Shown here in pieces: positions 27,333 to 35,935 of a stretch of DNA of 64,000 bases (the stretch's first letter is position 1; the number at the start of each line of letters is the position of its first letter). Source of the stretch: Albibacterium profundi. GTDB taxonomy: Bacteria; Bacteroidota; Bacteroidia; Sphingobacteriales; Sphingobacteriaceae. The stretch spans positions 806,001-870,000 of the forward strand of contig NZ_JBBVGT010000002.1 in the NCBI RefSeq assembly GCF_042159835.1. Reading direction: 5' to 3'. The notes under the pieces were generated by a model that was not told where the DNA came from, ran no database searches, and worked only from the letters and a program-made list of their open reading frames with translations. The position numbers and the translations under genes were made by a program.

Positions 27333-28211
27333 GTGCTACTCTCAAGGCCGTTTACACAGATAATAGACTTTGTTCTATTTAGCAATATTTTTATTGCTTG
27401 TTGTGCAATGGCTCAGGTAGGGTTAACGTATCTTCTTTTGAACACGCCAATCGACTATCCGACCGTTTTTTTCACGGGTTGTGGCACGCTGTTCCTTTAT
27501 AATTTCAGCATGATCATGGCCAAACCAGCAAACCCCTTGGCTTCACCGCACCGACGGGTGCACTGGATTTATTCTCACTACAGGCTTGTGCTGTTTGTGA
27601 GTGCGTTCGCCTTGGTGGCGATGGTTCCGCTTGCGTTTCGATTTTCCATACCTACGCTCACCCTACTCGCACTGACGGGTTTGATCGCCATTTCTTATAA
27701 CCGCCCACTATTCCGGTCACTTTCCAATCTACGCAACCTACCCGGTGCCAAGCTTTTTATTATATCCATTGTATGGACGCTCAGCTGTGTATGTGTGCCG
27801 ATTGTCGAGCTGGGAGCGAGGGGCTATGCTGTGACTTGGACCGATACTTTTTTATTGGCAACCAAGCGCTTTATGTTTATTACTGCTATTACCATTCCGT
27901 TTGATATACGTGACTTGTTCCAAGACAAAAAATACAATCTGAAAACATTGCCGGTTCTACTGGGAGGCAAGAAATCGTTGTTATTGTGCCAAAGTCTCCT
28001 CATCATGTATATTGCGATTTTGTTAATCTTTGTGGATCAGATCTCTTCGGATACGATCGCTCTAATACTGGTCACTTTACTAACCGGATGGCTCATCTTC
28101 AAATCAAAATGGAAAAAGAATGAATATTTTTATTTCCTATTCTTAGATGGTACGCTAATCCTCCAATTCCTAAGCGTGTTTATTTTTCACCTGTTAACTG
28201 GCTCCTTGTAG
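27333..28211 (+). CDS. UbiA-like integral membrane protein
   Basis: 292 aa with about eight hydrophobic segments. The segment IPFDIRDLFQDKKYNLKTLPVLLG resembles the second Asp-rich motif (DxxxD) of UbiA-family prenyltransferases. The first Asp-rich motif (NDxxDxxxD) is not evident; the matching place reads TLFLYNFSMIM, so enzyme activity is uncertain. The start is GTG at 27333, preceded by a purine-rich AAGTGAG. The 3' end overlaps the convergent dehydrogenase gene by 18 bp. Confidence 0.75.
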   Translation: MLLSRPFTQIIDFVLFSNIFIACCAMAQVGLTYLLLNTPIDYPTVFFTGCGTLFLYNFSMIMAKPANPLASPHRRVHWIYSHYRLVLFVSAFALVAMVPLAFRFSIPTLTLLALTGLIAISYNRPLFRSLSNLRNLPGAKLFIISIVWTLSCVCVPIVELGARGYAVTWTDTFLLATKRFMFITAITIPFDIRDLFQDKKYNLKTLPVLLGGKKSLLLCQSLLIMYIAILLIFVDQISSDTIALILVTLLTGWLIFKSKWKKNEYFYFLFLDGTLILQFLSVFIFHLLTGSL

Positions 28212-29150
28212 CTGTTGATAGCCCGCAATCACCTTGTCTGCTAAAACTTTAGATATTTTATAGTAAGACTCGACCGTCCATCCGGCAACATGCGGCGTTA
28301 AAACAACATTGTCGAGGCTGGCTAATTTAGAAAACCACTCCTGTTTCTGTTGTTCTATGACCTTTTCGATGGGAAGAACATCTAAACAGGCTCCCAAAAT
28401 CATCTTCTTATCAATTGCCTCTAAAATAGCTTCGATATCTACAATTCCACCTCGGGCACCATTCAAGAAGAAAATGGGCTTTTTAAACTTTTGAAGAAAA
28501 TCCCGATCGACCATTGCGCGTGTTTCGGTTGTCAGAGGAATGTGCAGACTCAAAACATCTGCCTTTTCGAACAACTCATCCATAGCAACCTCCTGCACGA
28601 CTTCAGTACCAAATCCTGTTTTATATTTATCATAGGCAAGTATTTCAACATCAAAACCACTCAGTTTCCTTGCCATCGCACTGCCATTGTTTCCATAACC
28701 AATTAACCCAACCGTGCGACCCGTCAACTCAATTCCTCGATTCTCTTCTCTCCGCCACTGACCGTGTCGTACCTCAGCATCAGCAACGATAATTTTATTA
28801 AATAAAGCAAGAAGCATCCCTAGCATATGTTCGGCCACCGCGTCACAGTTACCCTCAGGAGCTGATACCAATGCTATGTTTTTACTTTCCGCGTAGACCG
28901 TGTCAATATTATCAACGCCCGCACCGGCACGCCCAATAATTTTCAATTTCAGTCCACGATCTAAAAAAGGGACATCGACTTTAAATTTTGACCGGACAAT
29001 AAGCCCGTCGTAATCACCTATCACCGACGCAGCTTGTCTATGTTGAATATCAGGTTGATAGTCGACTTGAATACCCGCTTTTTCCACCGATTCTATAAAA
29101 ACCGGATGAATATCATCAACAATCAATAGTTTAAATTCATTCTTATTCAT
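28194..29150 (-). CDS. D-isomer 2-hydroxyacid dehydrogenase (SerA-like)
   Basis: 318 aa. The NAD-binding motif is GRTVGLIGYGNNGSAMARKL. Catalytic residues sit in FLNGARGGIVDIEAI (Arg), then Glu in the following helix, and VVLTPHVAGWT (His). It lacks the ACT/regulatory C-terminus of long SerA, so it could be a short phosphoglycerate dehydrogenase or another 2-hydroxyacid dehydrogenase. The start codon lies 8 bp inside the end of ksgA, showing tight coupling with that gene. Confidence 0.85.
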   Translation of the reverse strand: MNKNEFKLLIVDDIHPVFIESVEKAGIQVDYQPDIQHRQAASVIGDYDGLIVRSKFKVDVPFLDRGLKLKIIGRAGAGVDNIDTVYAESKNIALVSAPEGNCDAVAEHMLGMLLALFNKIIVADAEVRHGQWRREENRGIELTGRTVGLIGYGNNGSAMARKLSGFDVEILAYDKYKTGFGTEVVQEVAMDELFEKADVLSLHIPLTTETRAMVDRDFLQKFKKPIFFLNGARGGIVDIEAILEAIDKKMILGACLDVLPIEKVIEQQKQEWFSKLASLDNVVLTPHVAGWTVESYYKISKVLADKVIAGYQQLQGAS

Positions 29151-29931
29151 TCGTTATTCTTGATTCTGTTATTTCATTAGTCAATTCGACAAAGTCCGCT
29201 ACCGACAACCGCTCTGCTCTTAAATCCAAAAAACGGCTTTCATTCATCCTGTCTTTATTTATCAACGACGAAAGGGCATTCCTTAGCGTCTTTCGACGTT
29301 GGTTGAAGCCCGCTTTGACCACTTGCTTAAATAATTTCTCATCACAATCGAGATGCTCTACGTGATTTCTGCTTAAGCGAATCACTCCCGATAGAACTTT
29401 CGGCGGAGGGTTAAATGCCCCTGCTTTCACGGTAAACAGATATTTCATATCATAATAAGCCTGTAGCAGCACACTCAGGATACCGTATTCTTTGCTGCCC
29501 GGTTGCGCAATACAACGCTGGGCCACCTCCTTTTGAAACATACCGACAACCTGGTTGACCTGTTGTCTTTCATCAAGTATCTTAAATAGTATTTGCGATG
29601 AAATATTATATGGGAAGTTGCCGATGATCGCAACCGGCTGATCGCCTACCAAATTGGAAAGTGGCAAAGCGAGAAAATCATGCAATATCAATCGATCTTT
29701 TAGCGCTGGGTACTTTTCATGTAGATATTGAATCGACTCCTTATCGATATCAATAAACCACGTATTTTTCTTTCTTTCGATCAGAAAATCAGATAAAACT
29801 CCCATGCCGGGGCCAACTTCAACCACAGCGTCCAGCCCATCCGTCATTTCTAATGCATCAACAATTTTTCTCGCGGTGTTCTTATCGGTCAGAAAGTGCT
29901 GCCCTAAATGCTTTTTCGCTTGTACCGTCAT
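29143..29931 (-). CDS. rsmA: 16S rRNA dimethyladenosine transferase RsmA/KsgA
   Basis: Dimethylates two adjacent adenosines in helix 45 of 16S rRNA. Motifs are KKHLGQHFLTD at the N-terminus, VVEVGPGMGVLSDFLI for SAM binding and the catalytic NFPYNISS (NLPY motif). I chose the ATG at 29931 over the frame opening at 29955, because a -7 element (minus-strand TACCTTTG) sits at 29953-29960 and the family N-terminus begins at MTVQAKKHLGQHF. It is followed by a hydroxyacid dehydrogenase overlapping by 8 bp. Confidence 0.95.
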   Translation of the reverse strand: MTVQAKKHLGQHFLTDKNTARKIVDALEMTDGLDAVVEVGPGMGVLSDFLIERKKNTWFIDIDKESIQYLHEKYPALKDRLILHDFLALPLSNLVGDQPVAIIGNFPYNISSQILFKILDERQQVNQVVGMFQKEVAQRCIAQPGSKEYGILSVLLQAYYDMKYLFTVKAGAFNPPPKVLSGVIRLSRNHVEHLDCDEKLFKQVVKAGFNQRRKTLRNALSSLINKDRMNESRFLDLRAERLSVADFVELTNEITESRITNE

Positions 29932-30002
29932 AAATATGGTGGATAGATAGCACAAAGGTACGTGAATATTTAAAAGAATAAAGATGGAGGCGACTTAGCA
30001 AA

Positions 30003-30033
30003 TTGAATTAATCTAGCATTTTTTATACTTTTG
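30003..30033 (+). promoter_or_regulatory. pdxA promoter (TTG-N20-TACTTTTG)
   Basis: The -7 element TACTTTTG at 30026-30033 fits TAnnTTTG, with TTG at 30003-30005 at 20-bp spacing. It is divergent from the ksgA -7 element 66 bp away. Confidence 0.6.
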
Positions 30034-30045
30034 ATTTCATAAAGC

Positions 30046-31110
30046 ATGAACATGAGCGAAAAGAAATTAAAAGTTGGAGTATCCATCGGAGATGTGAACG
30101 GTATTGGTCTTGAGGTGATTATCAAAACCTTTGCGGACCAAAGAATTACCGATTTCTGCACACCTATCGTATACGGAAATACAAAAATAGCTTCCTATTA
30201 CCGTAAGAATATCGGTTTAAACGATTTTAGTTTTCATGTTATAAACCATCCCGACCAAGCGAATGAAAAACGCGCAAATATGATTAATTGCTGGGATGAG
30301 GATGTAAAAATTACACCGGGAGAAGAGAACGAAACGGGTGGAAAGTATGCATTCCTATCGCTCGAAGCTGCTATGAACGATCTTCTAGAAGGAAAATTAG
30401 ATGCGCTGGTCACGGCTCCGATCAATAAAAATTCCATTCAGAGCGATTCCTTCAGCTTTCCAGGACATACCGAGTACTTACAGTCACGCACCGGCGCGAA
30501 AGATTCACTTATGTTTATGATCAGTGACAACTTACGAATTGGAGTGGTTACTGGTCACGTTCCACTGAAAGATGTGTCGGATAAAATCACGAGCGAACAG
30601 ATTGTATCCAAACTACAGGTCATGAACCAATGTCTACGAAACGACTTTTGGATAGAAAAGCCGAAGATTGCGGTGCTGGGTTTAAACCCCCATGCTGGTG
30701 ACAATGGCCTCATTGGAACCGAGGAGAAAGAAATAATTGAGCCGGCTATTGAACGTGCTCACGAGCTTGATATTTTTGCTTTCGGGCCCTATCCGGCCGA
30801 TGGTTTTTTCGCGGGCAATAACTATAAGAACTTTGACGGCATTCTTGCCATGTACCACGATCAGGGTTTAATTCCGTTCAAATATATCGCTTCACATAAT
30901 GGAATTAATTTCACAGCCGGCTTGCCTATTGTTCGCACTTCCCCTGATCATGGAACCGCATTCGATATTGCAGGGAAGAATATGGCGTCGGCAGATTCTT
31001 TCAGATCAGCCTTATTTGCAGCTCTGAATATTGTAAAACAGAGAGAAGAACAAAAAATCCTTCTTTCTAACACATTAAAAACAAAAAGACTATCGAAAGA
31101 CAGGGACTAA
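30046..31110 (+). CDS. pdxA: 4-hydroxythreonine-4-phosphate dehydrogenase PdxA
   Basis: Pyridoxal phosphate biosynthesis. Metal-binding and substrate motifs are all present: PGHTEYL, GLNPHAGDNGLIG, MYHDQGLIPFKY and TSPDHGTAFDIAG. 354 aa is normal. Two Met codons lie at the start (30046 and 30052); the second gives a more usual leader length after the promoter. It is a single gene on its own promoter, upstream of the lipid operon. Confidence 0.95.
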   Translation: MNMSEKKLKVGVSIGDVNGIGLEVIIKTFADQRITDFCTPIVYGNTKIASYYRKNIGLNDFSFHVINHPDQANEKRANMINCWDEDVKITPGEENETGGKYAFLSLEAAMNDLLEGKLDALVTAPINKNSIQSDSFSFPGHTEYLQSRTGAKDSLMFMISDNLRIGVVTGHVPLKDVSDKITSEQIVSKLQVMNQCLRNDFWIEKPKIAVLGLNPHAGDNGLIGTEEKEIIEPAIERAHELDIFAFGPYPADGFFAGNNYKNFDGILAMYHDQGLIPFKYIASHNGINFTAGLPIVRTSPDHGTAFDIAGKNMASADSFRSALFAALNIVKQREEQKILLSNTLKTKRLSKDRD

Positions 31111-31131
31111 TACAGCTATTATCTAAAATAC

Positions 31132-31162
31132 TTTCACAAGTTATAAATATTCCCTAAATTTG
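31132..31162 (+). promoter_or_regulatory. Promoter of the DUF177-rpmF-plsX-fabH-accBC operon
   Basis: TAAATTTG at 31155-31162 is a perfect -7 element. TTTC at 31132-31135 sits exactly 19 bp upstream (one mismatch to TTTG). Transcription would begin near 31169, giving a short leader. Confidence 0.65.
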
Positions 31163-31182
31163 CGGGCTTTAATTACCGTGCT

Positions 31183-31722
31183 TTGAATTATTTGAACACC
31201 TTTCGTATCCCATATATCGGCTTAAAATTAGGTCAGCACATATTTGAGTTTGAAATAAATAAGCTCTTTTTCAATGAATATGAATATTCTATTGTCAAGG
31301 ACGGGGATCTGAAAGCGATTGTTACGATTGAGAAACAAGAAACACTAATGCTTGTTAATTTTGACATCGAAGGGTTTGTAAAGTTAAGTTGTGACCTATG
31401 TCTCAATAACTTCCCCTCTAAATGTCATATTGAAGAGAAATTAATTGTAAAATTCACAGATAACGAAGAGGTGAACGAACAAAGTGAGGAGATATTAGTT
31501 TTAACAAAAAAGGATTATGAGTTTGACATTGCATCTCTAATCTATGAATATATCAACTTGGCAATTCCATTTAACAACCGTTGTGAAGATCCAGGTAATA
31601 CGGCCGCTTGTGACCGTGAGATGATTAAAAAGCTAGAGACTCTTTCTTCAGATCAAAATAATGATGAAAAGTCTAAAACAGACCCAAGGTGGGAAGCATT
31701 AAATAAAATTAAGAAACAATAA
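31183..31722 (+). CDS. DUF177 / YceD family protein
   Basis: 179 aa. It is recognised by the CDLCLNNF Cys pair in the middle, the late RCEDPGNTAACD Cys group, and by its position directly before rpmF, the near-universal neighbourhood of DUF177. Plant and bacterial relatives are linked to 23S rRNA maturation. The start is TTG at 31183; a second TTG lies at 31192, and no ATG is in range. It is first gene of the lipid/ribosome operon, 12 bp before rpmF. Confidence 0.88.
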   Translation: MNYLNTFRIPYIGLKLGQHIFEFEINKLFFNEYEYSIVKDGDLKAIVTIEKQETLMLVNFDIEGFVKLSCDLCLNNFPSKCHIEEKLIVKFTDNEEVNEQSEEILVLTKKDYEFDIASLIYEYINLAIPFNNRCEDPGNTAACDREMIKKLETLSSDQNNDEKSKTDPRWEALNKIKKQ

Positions 31723-31734
31723 AATTAAAATAAG

Positions 31735-31926
31735 ATGGCACATCCGAAACGTAAAACATCTAAATCTAGAAGAGACAAAAGAAGAACTCATTACAAAGCG
31801 ACCGCTCCGAGTCTAACAACTTGTCAAACCACAGGCACTGTACATCTGCCTCACCGTGCATATGAAGTAGACGGTGTATTATACTACAACGGCAAAGTAC
31901 TTATTGAAAACGCAACCGTTGCTTAA
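31735..31926 (+). CDS. rpmF: Large-subunit ribosomal protein bL32 (zinc-free form)
   Basis: 63 aa. The basic N-terminus MAHPKRKTSKSRRDKRRTH is diagnostic. Only one Cys (residue 30) remains of the four that bind zinc in C+ forms of L32, so this is a C-minus version. It is cotranscribed with DUF177, and a hairpin with a T-run between it and plsX may reduce read-through into the lipid genes. Confidence 0.95.
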   Translation: MAHPKRKTSKSRRDKRRTHYKATAPSLTTCQTTGTVHLPHRAYEVDGVLYYNGKVLIENATVA

Positions 31927-31944
31927 TTTATTTTTTTAGGTACG

Positions 31945-31993
31945 AAAAACATCTTAAGGTTCACTAAAAAAGTGCTACCTTGGGATGTTTTTT
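31945..31993 (+). terminator. Intra-operon terminator/attenuator between rpmF and plsX
   Basis: Imperfect stem AAAAACATC...AAGGT / ACCTT...GATGTTTTTT with a central CACT/AGTG pair, ending in T6. plsX begins 22 bp later with no clear promoter of its own, so partial read-through is likely. Confidence 0.7.
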
Positions 31994-32015
31994 CACTTTA
32001 TTTAAATAAAATAGA

Positions 32016-32954
32016 ATGAAGATTGGCGTAGACATTATGGGCGGTGATTATGCCCCAGAATCAATTGTTTTAGGAGCGCTGGATGCTCGAAAAGAATTAT
32101 CGCCAGATCAAACTATCGTTCTTATTGGTGATAAGGACCAAGCCCAACAAATCATTCAAAAAACGGGCGAAAATCCGGATGGTTTTGAATTTGTACATAC
32201 TACAGAGGCCATCCGCATGAGTGAACATCCCACCAAAGCTATAACTCAAAAACCTAACTCCAGTATCAGTCTTGGCTTTCAAATGCTCAAAGAGGGGGCT
32301 CTCGACTCCTTTGCATCAGCAGGTAATACCGGAGCTATGCTTGTCGGGTCAATGTTTAGTGTCAAGAATATCGAAGGGGTGTCGCGGCCTGCTATAGCGA
32401 CCAACATCCCTAAGGAGAAAAGCGGTTATGGTATTCTACTGGATGTAGGTGCGAATGCCGACTGTAAAGCGGAGACCCTACTTCAATTCGCCATTTTAGG
32501 TAGCCTTTTTATCGAACACATCTACCAGGTGAAAAACCCAAAGGTGGGTTTATTAAATCTGGGAGAAGAAGAAGAAAAAGGAAACAATCTGACACATGCC
32601 GCGTTTCCATTATTAAAGGAAAAAAAGTCAATTAACTTCATCGGAAATATCGAAGGGAGAGATTTGTTTAATGATCGTGCTGACGTCATGGTTTGTGATG
32701 GTTTTGTAGGCAATATTGTTCTAAAACTTGCTGAATCCTTTCACGCGTTGGTCGAGAAACGAAACTTTAAAGATGAATTTTTTGACCGCTTCAATTATGA
32801 GCAATATGGGGGTAGCCCCATTCTTGGTGTAAATGCACCGGTGATTATTGGCCACGGCATATCAACTCCGTTAGCCATAAAAAACATGATCTTACTTTCG
32901 CGGTTGATGATAGAATCTAACATCACAGATAAAATTAGATCCGCTTTTAATTAA
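32016..32954 (+). CDS. plsX: Phosphate acyltransferase PlsX
   Basis: Makes acyl-phosphate from acyl-ACP for phospholipid synthesis. The start IGVDIMGGDYAPE and the segments DSFASAGNTGAMLVGS, LLDVGANADCK and VCDGFVGNIVLKLAE are typical. 312 aa is normal. It is followed after 7 bp by fabH, the classic plsX-fabH pair. Confidence 0.96.
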   Translation: MKIGVDIMGGDYAPESIVLGALDARKELSPDQTIVLIGDKDQAQQIIQKTGENPDGFEFVHTTEAIRMSEHPTKAITQKPNSSISLGFQMLKEGALDSFASAGNTGAMLVGSMFSVKNIEGVSRPAIATNIPKEKSGYGILLDVGANADCKAETLLQFAILGSLFIEHIYQVKNPKVGLLNLGEEEEKGNNLTHAAFPLLKEKKSINFIGNIEGRDLFNDRADVMVCDGFVGNIVLKLAESFHALVEKRNFKDEFFDRFNYEQYGGSPILGVNAPVIIGHGISTPLAIKNMILLSRLMIESNITDKIRSAFN

Positions 32955-32961
32955 AAATAAA

Positions 32962-33951
32962 ATGTCTAAAATTAATGCTGCCATAACGGCTGTTCATGGA
33001 TATGTCCCTCCTTATGTTCTAACAAACAAAGAGCTAGAATCACTTGTGGACACCAACGATGAGTGGATTACCACGAGAACCGGTATTCGAGAGCGTCGAA
33101 TATTAAAAGATCCCGAAAAGGCAACTTCAGATCTAGCGGTCCCAGCTGTACAGGGACTTCTAGAGAAGCGTGGAGTCAGTGCTAATGAGATTGAGTTGAT
33201 TATTTTCGCGACGGCAACTGCAGATATGGCATTCCCCGCAACAGCAAATATTCTTGCAGACAAAATAGGCGCTACGAATGCATGGGGTTACGACTTACAA
33301 GCAGCCTGTTCTGGCTTTTTGTACGCGTTGACAACTGGAGCTCAATACATTGAATCTGGGAAACATAAAAAAGTATTGGTCGTTGGTGGCGATAAAATGT
33401 CATCGATTGTCGACTATACGGATCGAACGACGTGCATCTTGTTTGGTGATGGCTGTGGAGCCGTACTGTTGGAGCCTAACGATGAAGGGAACGGAGTGAT
33501 CGACTCGGTATTAAAAAGTAATGGAGCGGGCAGACATTATTTGTATCAAAAAGCTGGCGGCTCATTGAATCCGGCGAGCCATGAGACAGTCGCTGCTCGC
33601 GAACACTTCATTTATCAAGAGGGAAAATCAGTATTTAAATTCGCAGTAACCAACATGGCAGATGCAGCTGCTGAAGTAATGGAAAGAAACAACCTTGTTG
33701 GGGATGACATTGCCTGGCTTGTGCCACATCAAGCAAACAAGCGCATCATCGATGCGACAGCCAATCGAATGAACATCGGCGAGGATAAAATCATGATCAA
33801 TATTGATCGTTACGGAAATACAACAAATGGCACAATTCCACTCTGTTTGTGGGACTGGGAAGACAAACTAAAAAAAGGCGACACGTTAATATTGGCGGCC
33901 TTCGGCGGTGGTTTTACATGGGGTTCAGTGTACCTCAAATGGGCCTATTGA
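32962..33951 (+). CDS. fabH: Beta-ketoacyl-ACP synthase III FabH
   Basis: Condenses acetyl-CoA or a branched starter with malonyl-ACP. The catalytic triad is intact: Cys116 in QAACSGFLYAL, His in VPHQANKRI and Asn in YGNTTNGTIPL. 329 aa. Sphingobacteriales make iso-branched fatty acids, so a branched starter is plausible, but the sequence alone does not prove it. Confidence 0.96.
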   Translation: MSKINAAITAVHGYVPPYVLTNKELESLVDTNDEWITTRTGIRERRILKDPEKATSDLAVPAVQGLLEKRGVSANEIELIIFATATADMAFPATANILADKIGATNAWGYDLQAACSGFLYALTTGAQYIESGKHKKVLVVGGDKMSSIVDYTDRTTCILFGDGCGAVLLEPNDEGNGVIDSVLKSNGAGRHYLYQKAGGSLNPASHETVAAREHFIYQEGKSVFKFAVTNMADAAAEVMERNNLVGDDIAWLVPHQANKRIIDATANRMNIGEDKIMINIDRYGNTTNGTIPLCLWDWEDKLKKGDTLILAAFGGGFTWGSVYLKWAY

Positions 33952-34013
33952 TTCATTAGCTAAATATCGCTATATTTAATTATAACATTATCAAACCATA
34001 CAAATAAAACTCG

Positions 34014-34502
34014 ATGGATATCAAACAAATACAAGACCTGATAAAATTTGTTGCCAAGTCAGGCGTCAACGAGGTTTCAATTGAAGAACAAGACTTTAAG
34101 ATCACGATTAAGGCAGGGAAAGAGCCAACTTATGTTACTGCAGCTGTACCAGCAGCAGCTCCAGCCCCAGTTCCAGCGGCTGTCCCTGCACCAACGGCAG
34201 CGGCTCAAACAGAGAGTGCTGCACCGGCGCAACCACAACCATCTGCAGACGACTCATCAAAATATGTGACCGTTAAATCACCGATGATTGGCACATTCTA
34301 CCGTTCATCCAGTCCTGACAAGCCGGCTTTCGTGAATGTTGGAGACTCCATTTCAACAGGCCAGGTGATCTGTATCGTTGAAGCAATGAAGCTTTTCAAT
34401 GAGATCGAGTCTGAAGTATCTGGAAAGATTGTAAAAGTGCTTGTTGATGATGCACAACCGGTAGAATATGATCAACCATTATTCTTGGTGGACCCTAGTT
34501 AA
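34014..34502 (+). CDS. accB: Acetyl-CoA carboxylase biotin carboxyl carrier protein AccB
   Basis: 162 aa. There is an N-terminal helical region, an Ala/Pro-rich linker (about residues 42-78), and a C-terminal biotinyl domain with the biotin-attachment lysine at residue 126 in VEAMKLFNEI. It is followed after 13 bp by accC. Confidence 0.96.
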   Translation: MDIKQIQDLIKFVAKSGVNEVSIEEQDFKITIKAGKEPTYVTAAVPAAAPAPVPAAVPAPTAAAQTESAAPAQPQPSADDSSKYVTVKSPMIGTFYRSSSPDKPAFVNVGDSISTGQVICIVEAMKLFNEIESEVSGKIVKVLVDDAQPVEYDQPLFLVDPS

Positions 34503-34515
34503 ATAAACGAAATAC

Positions 34516-35859
34516 ATGATGTTTAAAAAGATACTCATTGCTAACCGTGGTGAAATTGCGTTACGCATTATTCGCACATGTAGAGAAATGGGAATAAAAA
34601 GTGTCGCGGTGTATTCAACCGCTGACCGCGATAGTTTACACGTTCGTTTTGCTGATGAGGCAGTATGTATTGGTCCGCCTGCCAGTAAAGATTCTTATTT
34701 GAATATACCCAATATATTATCTGCAGCAGAGCTAACCAACGCAGATGCCATTCATCCGGGCTACGGTTTTCTATCTGAAAACGCAAAATTCTCAGCAATA
34801 TGCGCCGATTATGGCATTAAATTTATCGGTGCAACCGCTGAACAGATCAACGCTATGGGCGATAAGGCTGCGGCAAAAGAAACGATGGCAAAAGCCGGCG
34901 TACCAACCATCCCGGGTTCTGACGGACTCATCGCTGACGTAAACGAAGGCTTAGAGGTTGCTGAAACAATCGGCTACCCAATCATTTTGAAAGCGACTGC
35001 TGGTGGCGGAGGAAAAGGCATGCGTATTGTTTGGAAGAAAGAAGACTTTGAACACGCTTGGGATTCAGCGAGACAAGAAGCAGGTGCTGCTTTTGGTAAT
35101 GATGGAATTTATCTAGAGAAATTCATCGAAGACCCTAGACATATAGAGATTCAGATCATTGGTGACCAATTTGGTACCGTTTGTCACTTATCGGAACGTG
35201 ATTGCTCTATTCAGCGCCGTCATCAAAAACTAGTTGAAGAAGCACCTTCTCCTTTTATCACTCCGGAACTTCGGAAACGAATGGGTGACGCTGCAATTGC
35301 AGGAGCGAAAGCTGTAAACTATGAGGGCGCAGGAACCATCGAGTTTTTAGTGGATAAACACGGTGACTTTTACTTTATGGAAATGAATACGCGGATTCAG
35401 GTTGAGCATCCGGTAACAGAAGAGGTTATCAACTTTGACCTGATAAAGGAGCAAATAAAAGTGGCCAGCGGTGTTCCGATTTCCGGCAGCAATTACGAGC
35501 CCACGATGCACGCAATTGAGTGCAGAATCAACGCCGAAGATCCGTTCAATAACTTCCGCCCTTCACCTGGAACCATTACAAATTTCCATTCGCCGGGGGG
35601 ACATGGCGTTCGTGTGGATACGCATGTTTATGCCGGTTATACCATCCCTCCGTTCTATGATTCGATGATCGCGAAACTGATCTGCGTTGCTCAAACACGT
35701 GAGGAAGCGATTTCAACGATGGAGCGAGCATTAAGCGAGTTCGTCATTGAGGGTGTCAAAACTACGATACCATTACATTTACGTCTAATGGCTGATCCTA
35801 ATTTCAGAGCAGGAAATTTTACAACGAAATTCATGGAGACATTTGACCTTTCAGAGTAA
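34516..35859 (+). CDS. accC: Acetyl-CoA carboxylase biotin carboxylase subunit AccC
   Basis: ATP-grasp enzyme that carboxylates biotin on AccB. Motifs are KILIANRGEIALRIIR, HPGYGFLSEN, the glycine-rich KATAGGGGKGMR, ERDCSIQRRHQK and MEMNTRIQVEHPVTE. 447 aa. Two adjacent ATGs (34516, 34519) are possible starts. It is last gene of the operon, and a strong terminator follows. Confidence 0.97.
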   Translation: MMFKKILIANRGEIALRIIRTCREMGIKSVAVYSTADRDSLHVRFADEAVCIGPPASKDSYLNIPNILSAAELTNADAIHPGYGFLSENAKFSAICADYGIKFIGATAEQINAMGDKAAAKETMAKAGVPTIPGSDGLIADVNEGLEVAETIGYPIILKATAGGGGKGMRIVWKKEDFEHAWDSARQEAGAAFGNDGIYLEKFIEDPRHIEIQIIGDQFGTVCHLSERDCSIQRRHQKLVEEAPSPFITPELRKRMGDAAIAGAKAVNYEGAGTIEFLVDKHGDFYFMEMNTRIQVEHPVTEEVINFDLIKEQIKVASGVPISGSNYEPTMHAIECRINAEDPFNNFRPSPGTITNFHSPGGHGVRVDTHVYAGYTIPPFYDSMIAKLICVAQTREEAISTMERALSEFVIEGVKTTIPLHLRLMADPNFRAGNFTTKFMETFDLSE

Positions 35860-35888
35860 TCTCGGTCATAAATGATGATATAATTTTT

Positions 35889-35926
35889 AAAATACCATTC
35901 TTTGCAAAAGAATGGTATTTTTGTTT
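35889..35926 (+). terminator. Terminator after accC
   Basis: A 15-bp perfect stem (35889-35903 with 35907-35921) around GCA, continuing into TTGTTTTTT. It ends the lipid operon just before tatC. Confidence 0.88.
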
Positions 35927-35935
35927 TTTAAGATT

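Noticed and set aside
29932..29955. Longer KsgA start at 29955
   Set aside because: It overlaps the -7 promoter element and adds residues before the conserved family N-terminus.
31945..31993. FapR-type operator before plsX
   Set aside because: The inverted repeat ends in a T-run and reads as a terminator; no FapR-like consensus is seen and FapR is not expected in Bacteroidota.
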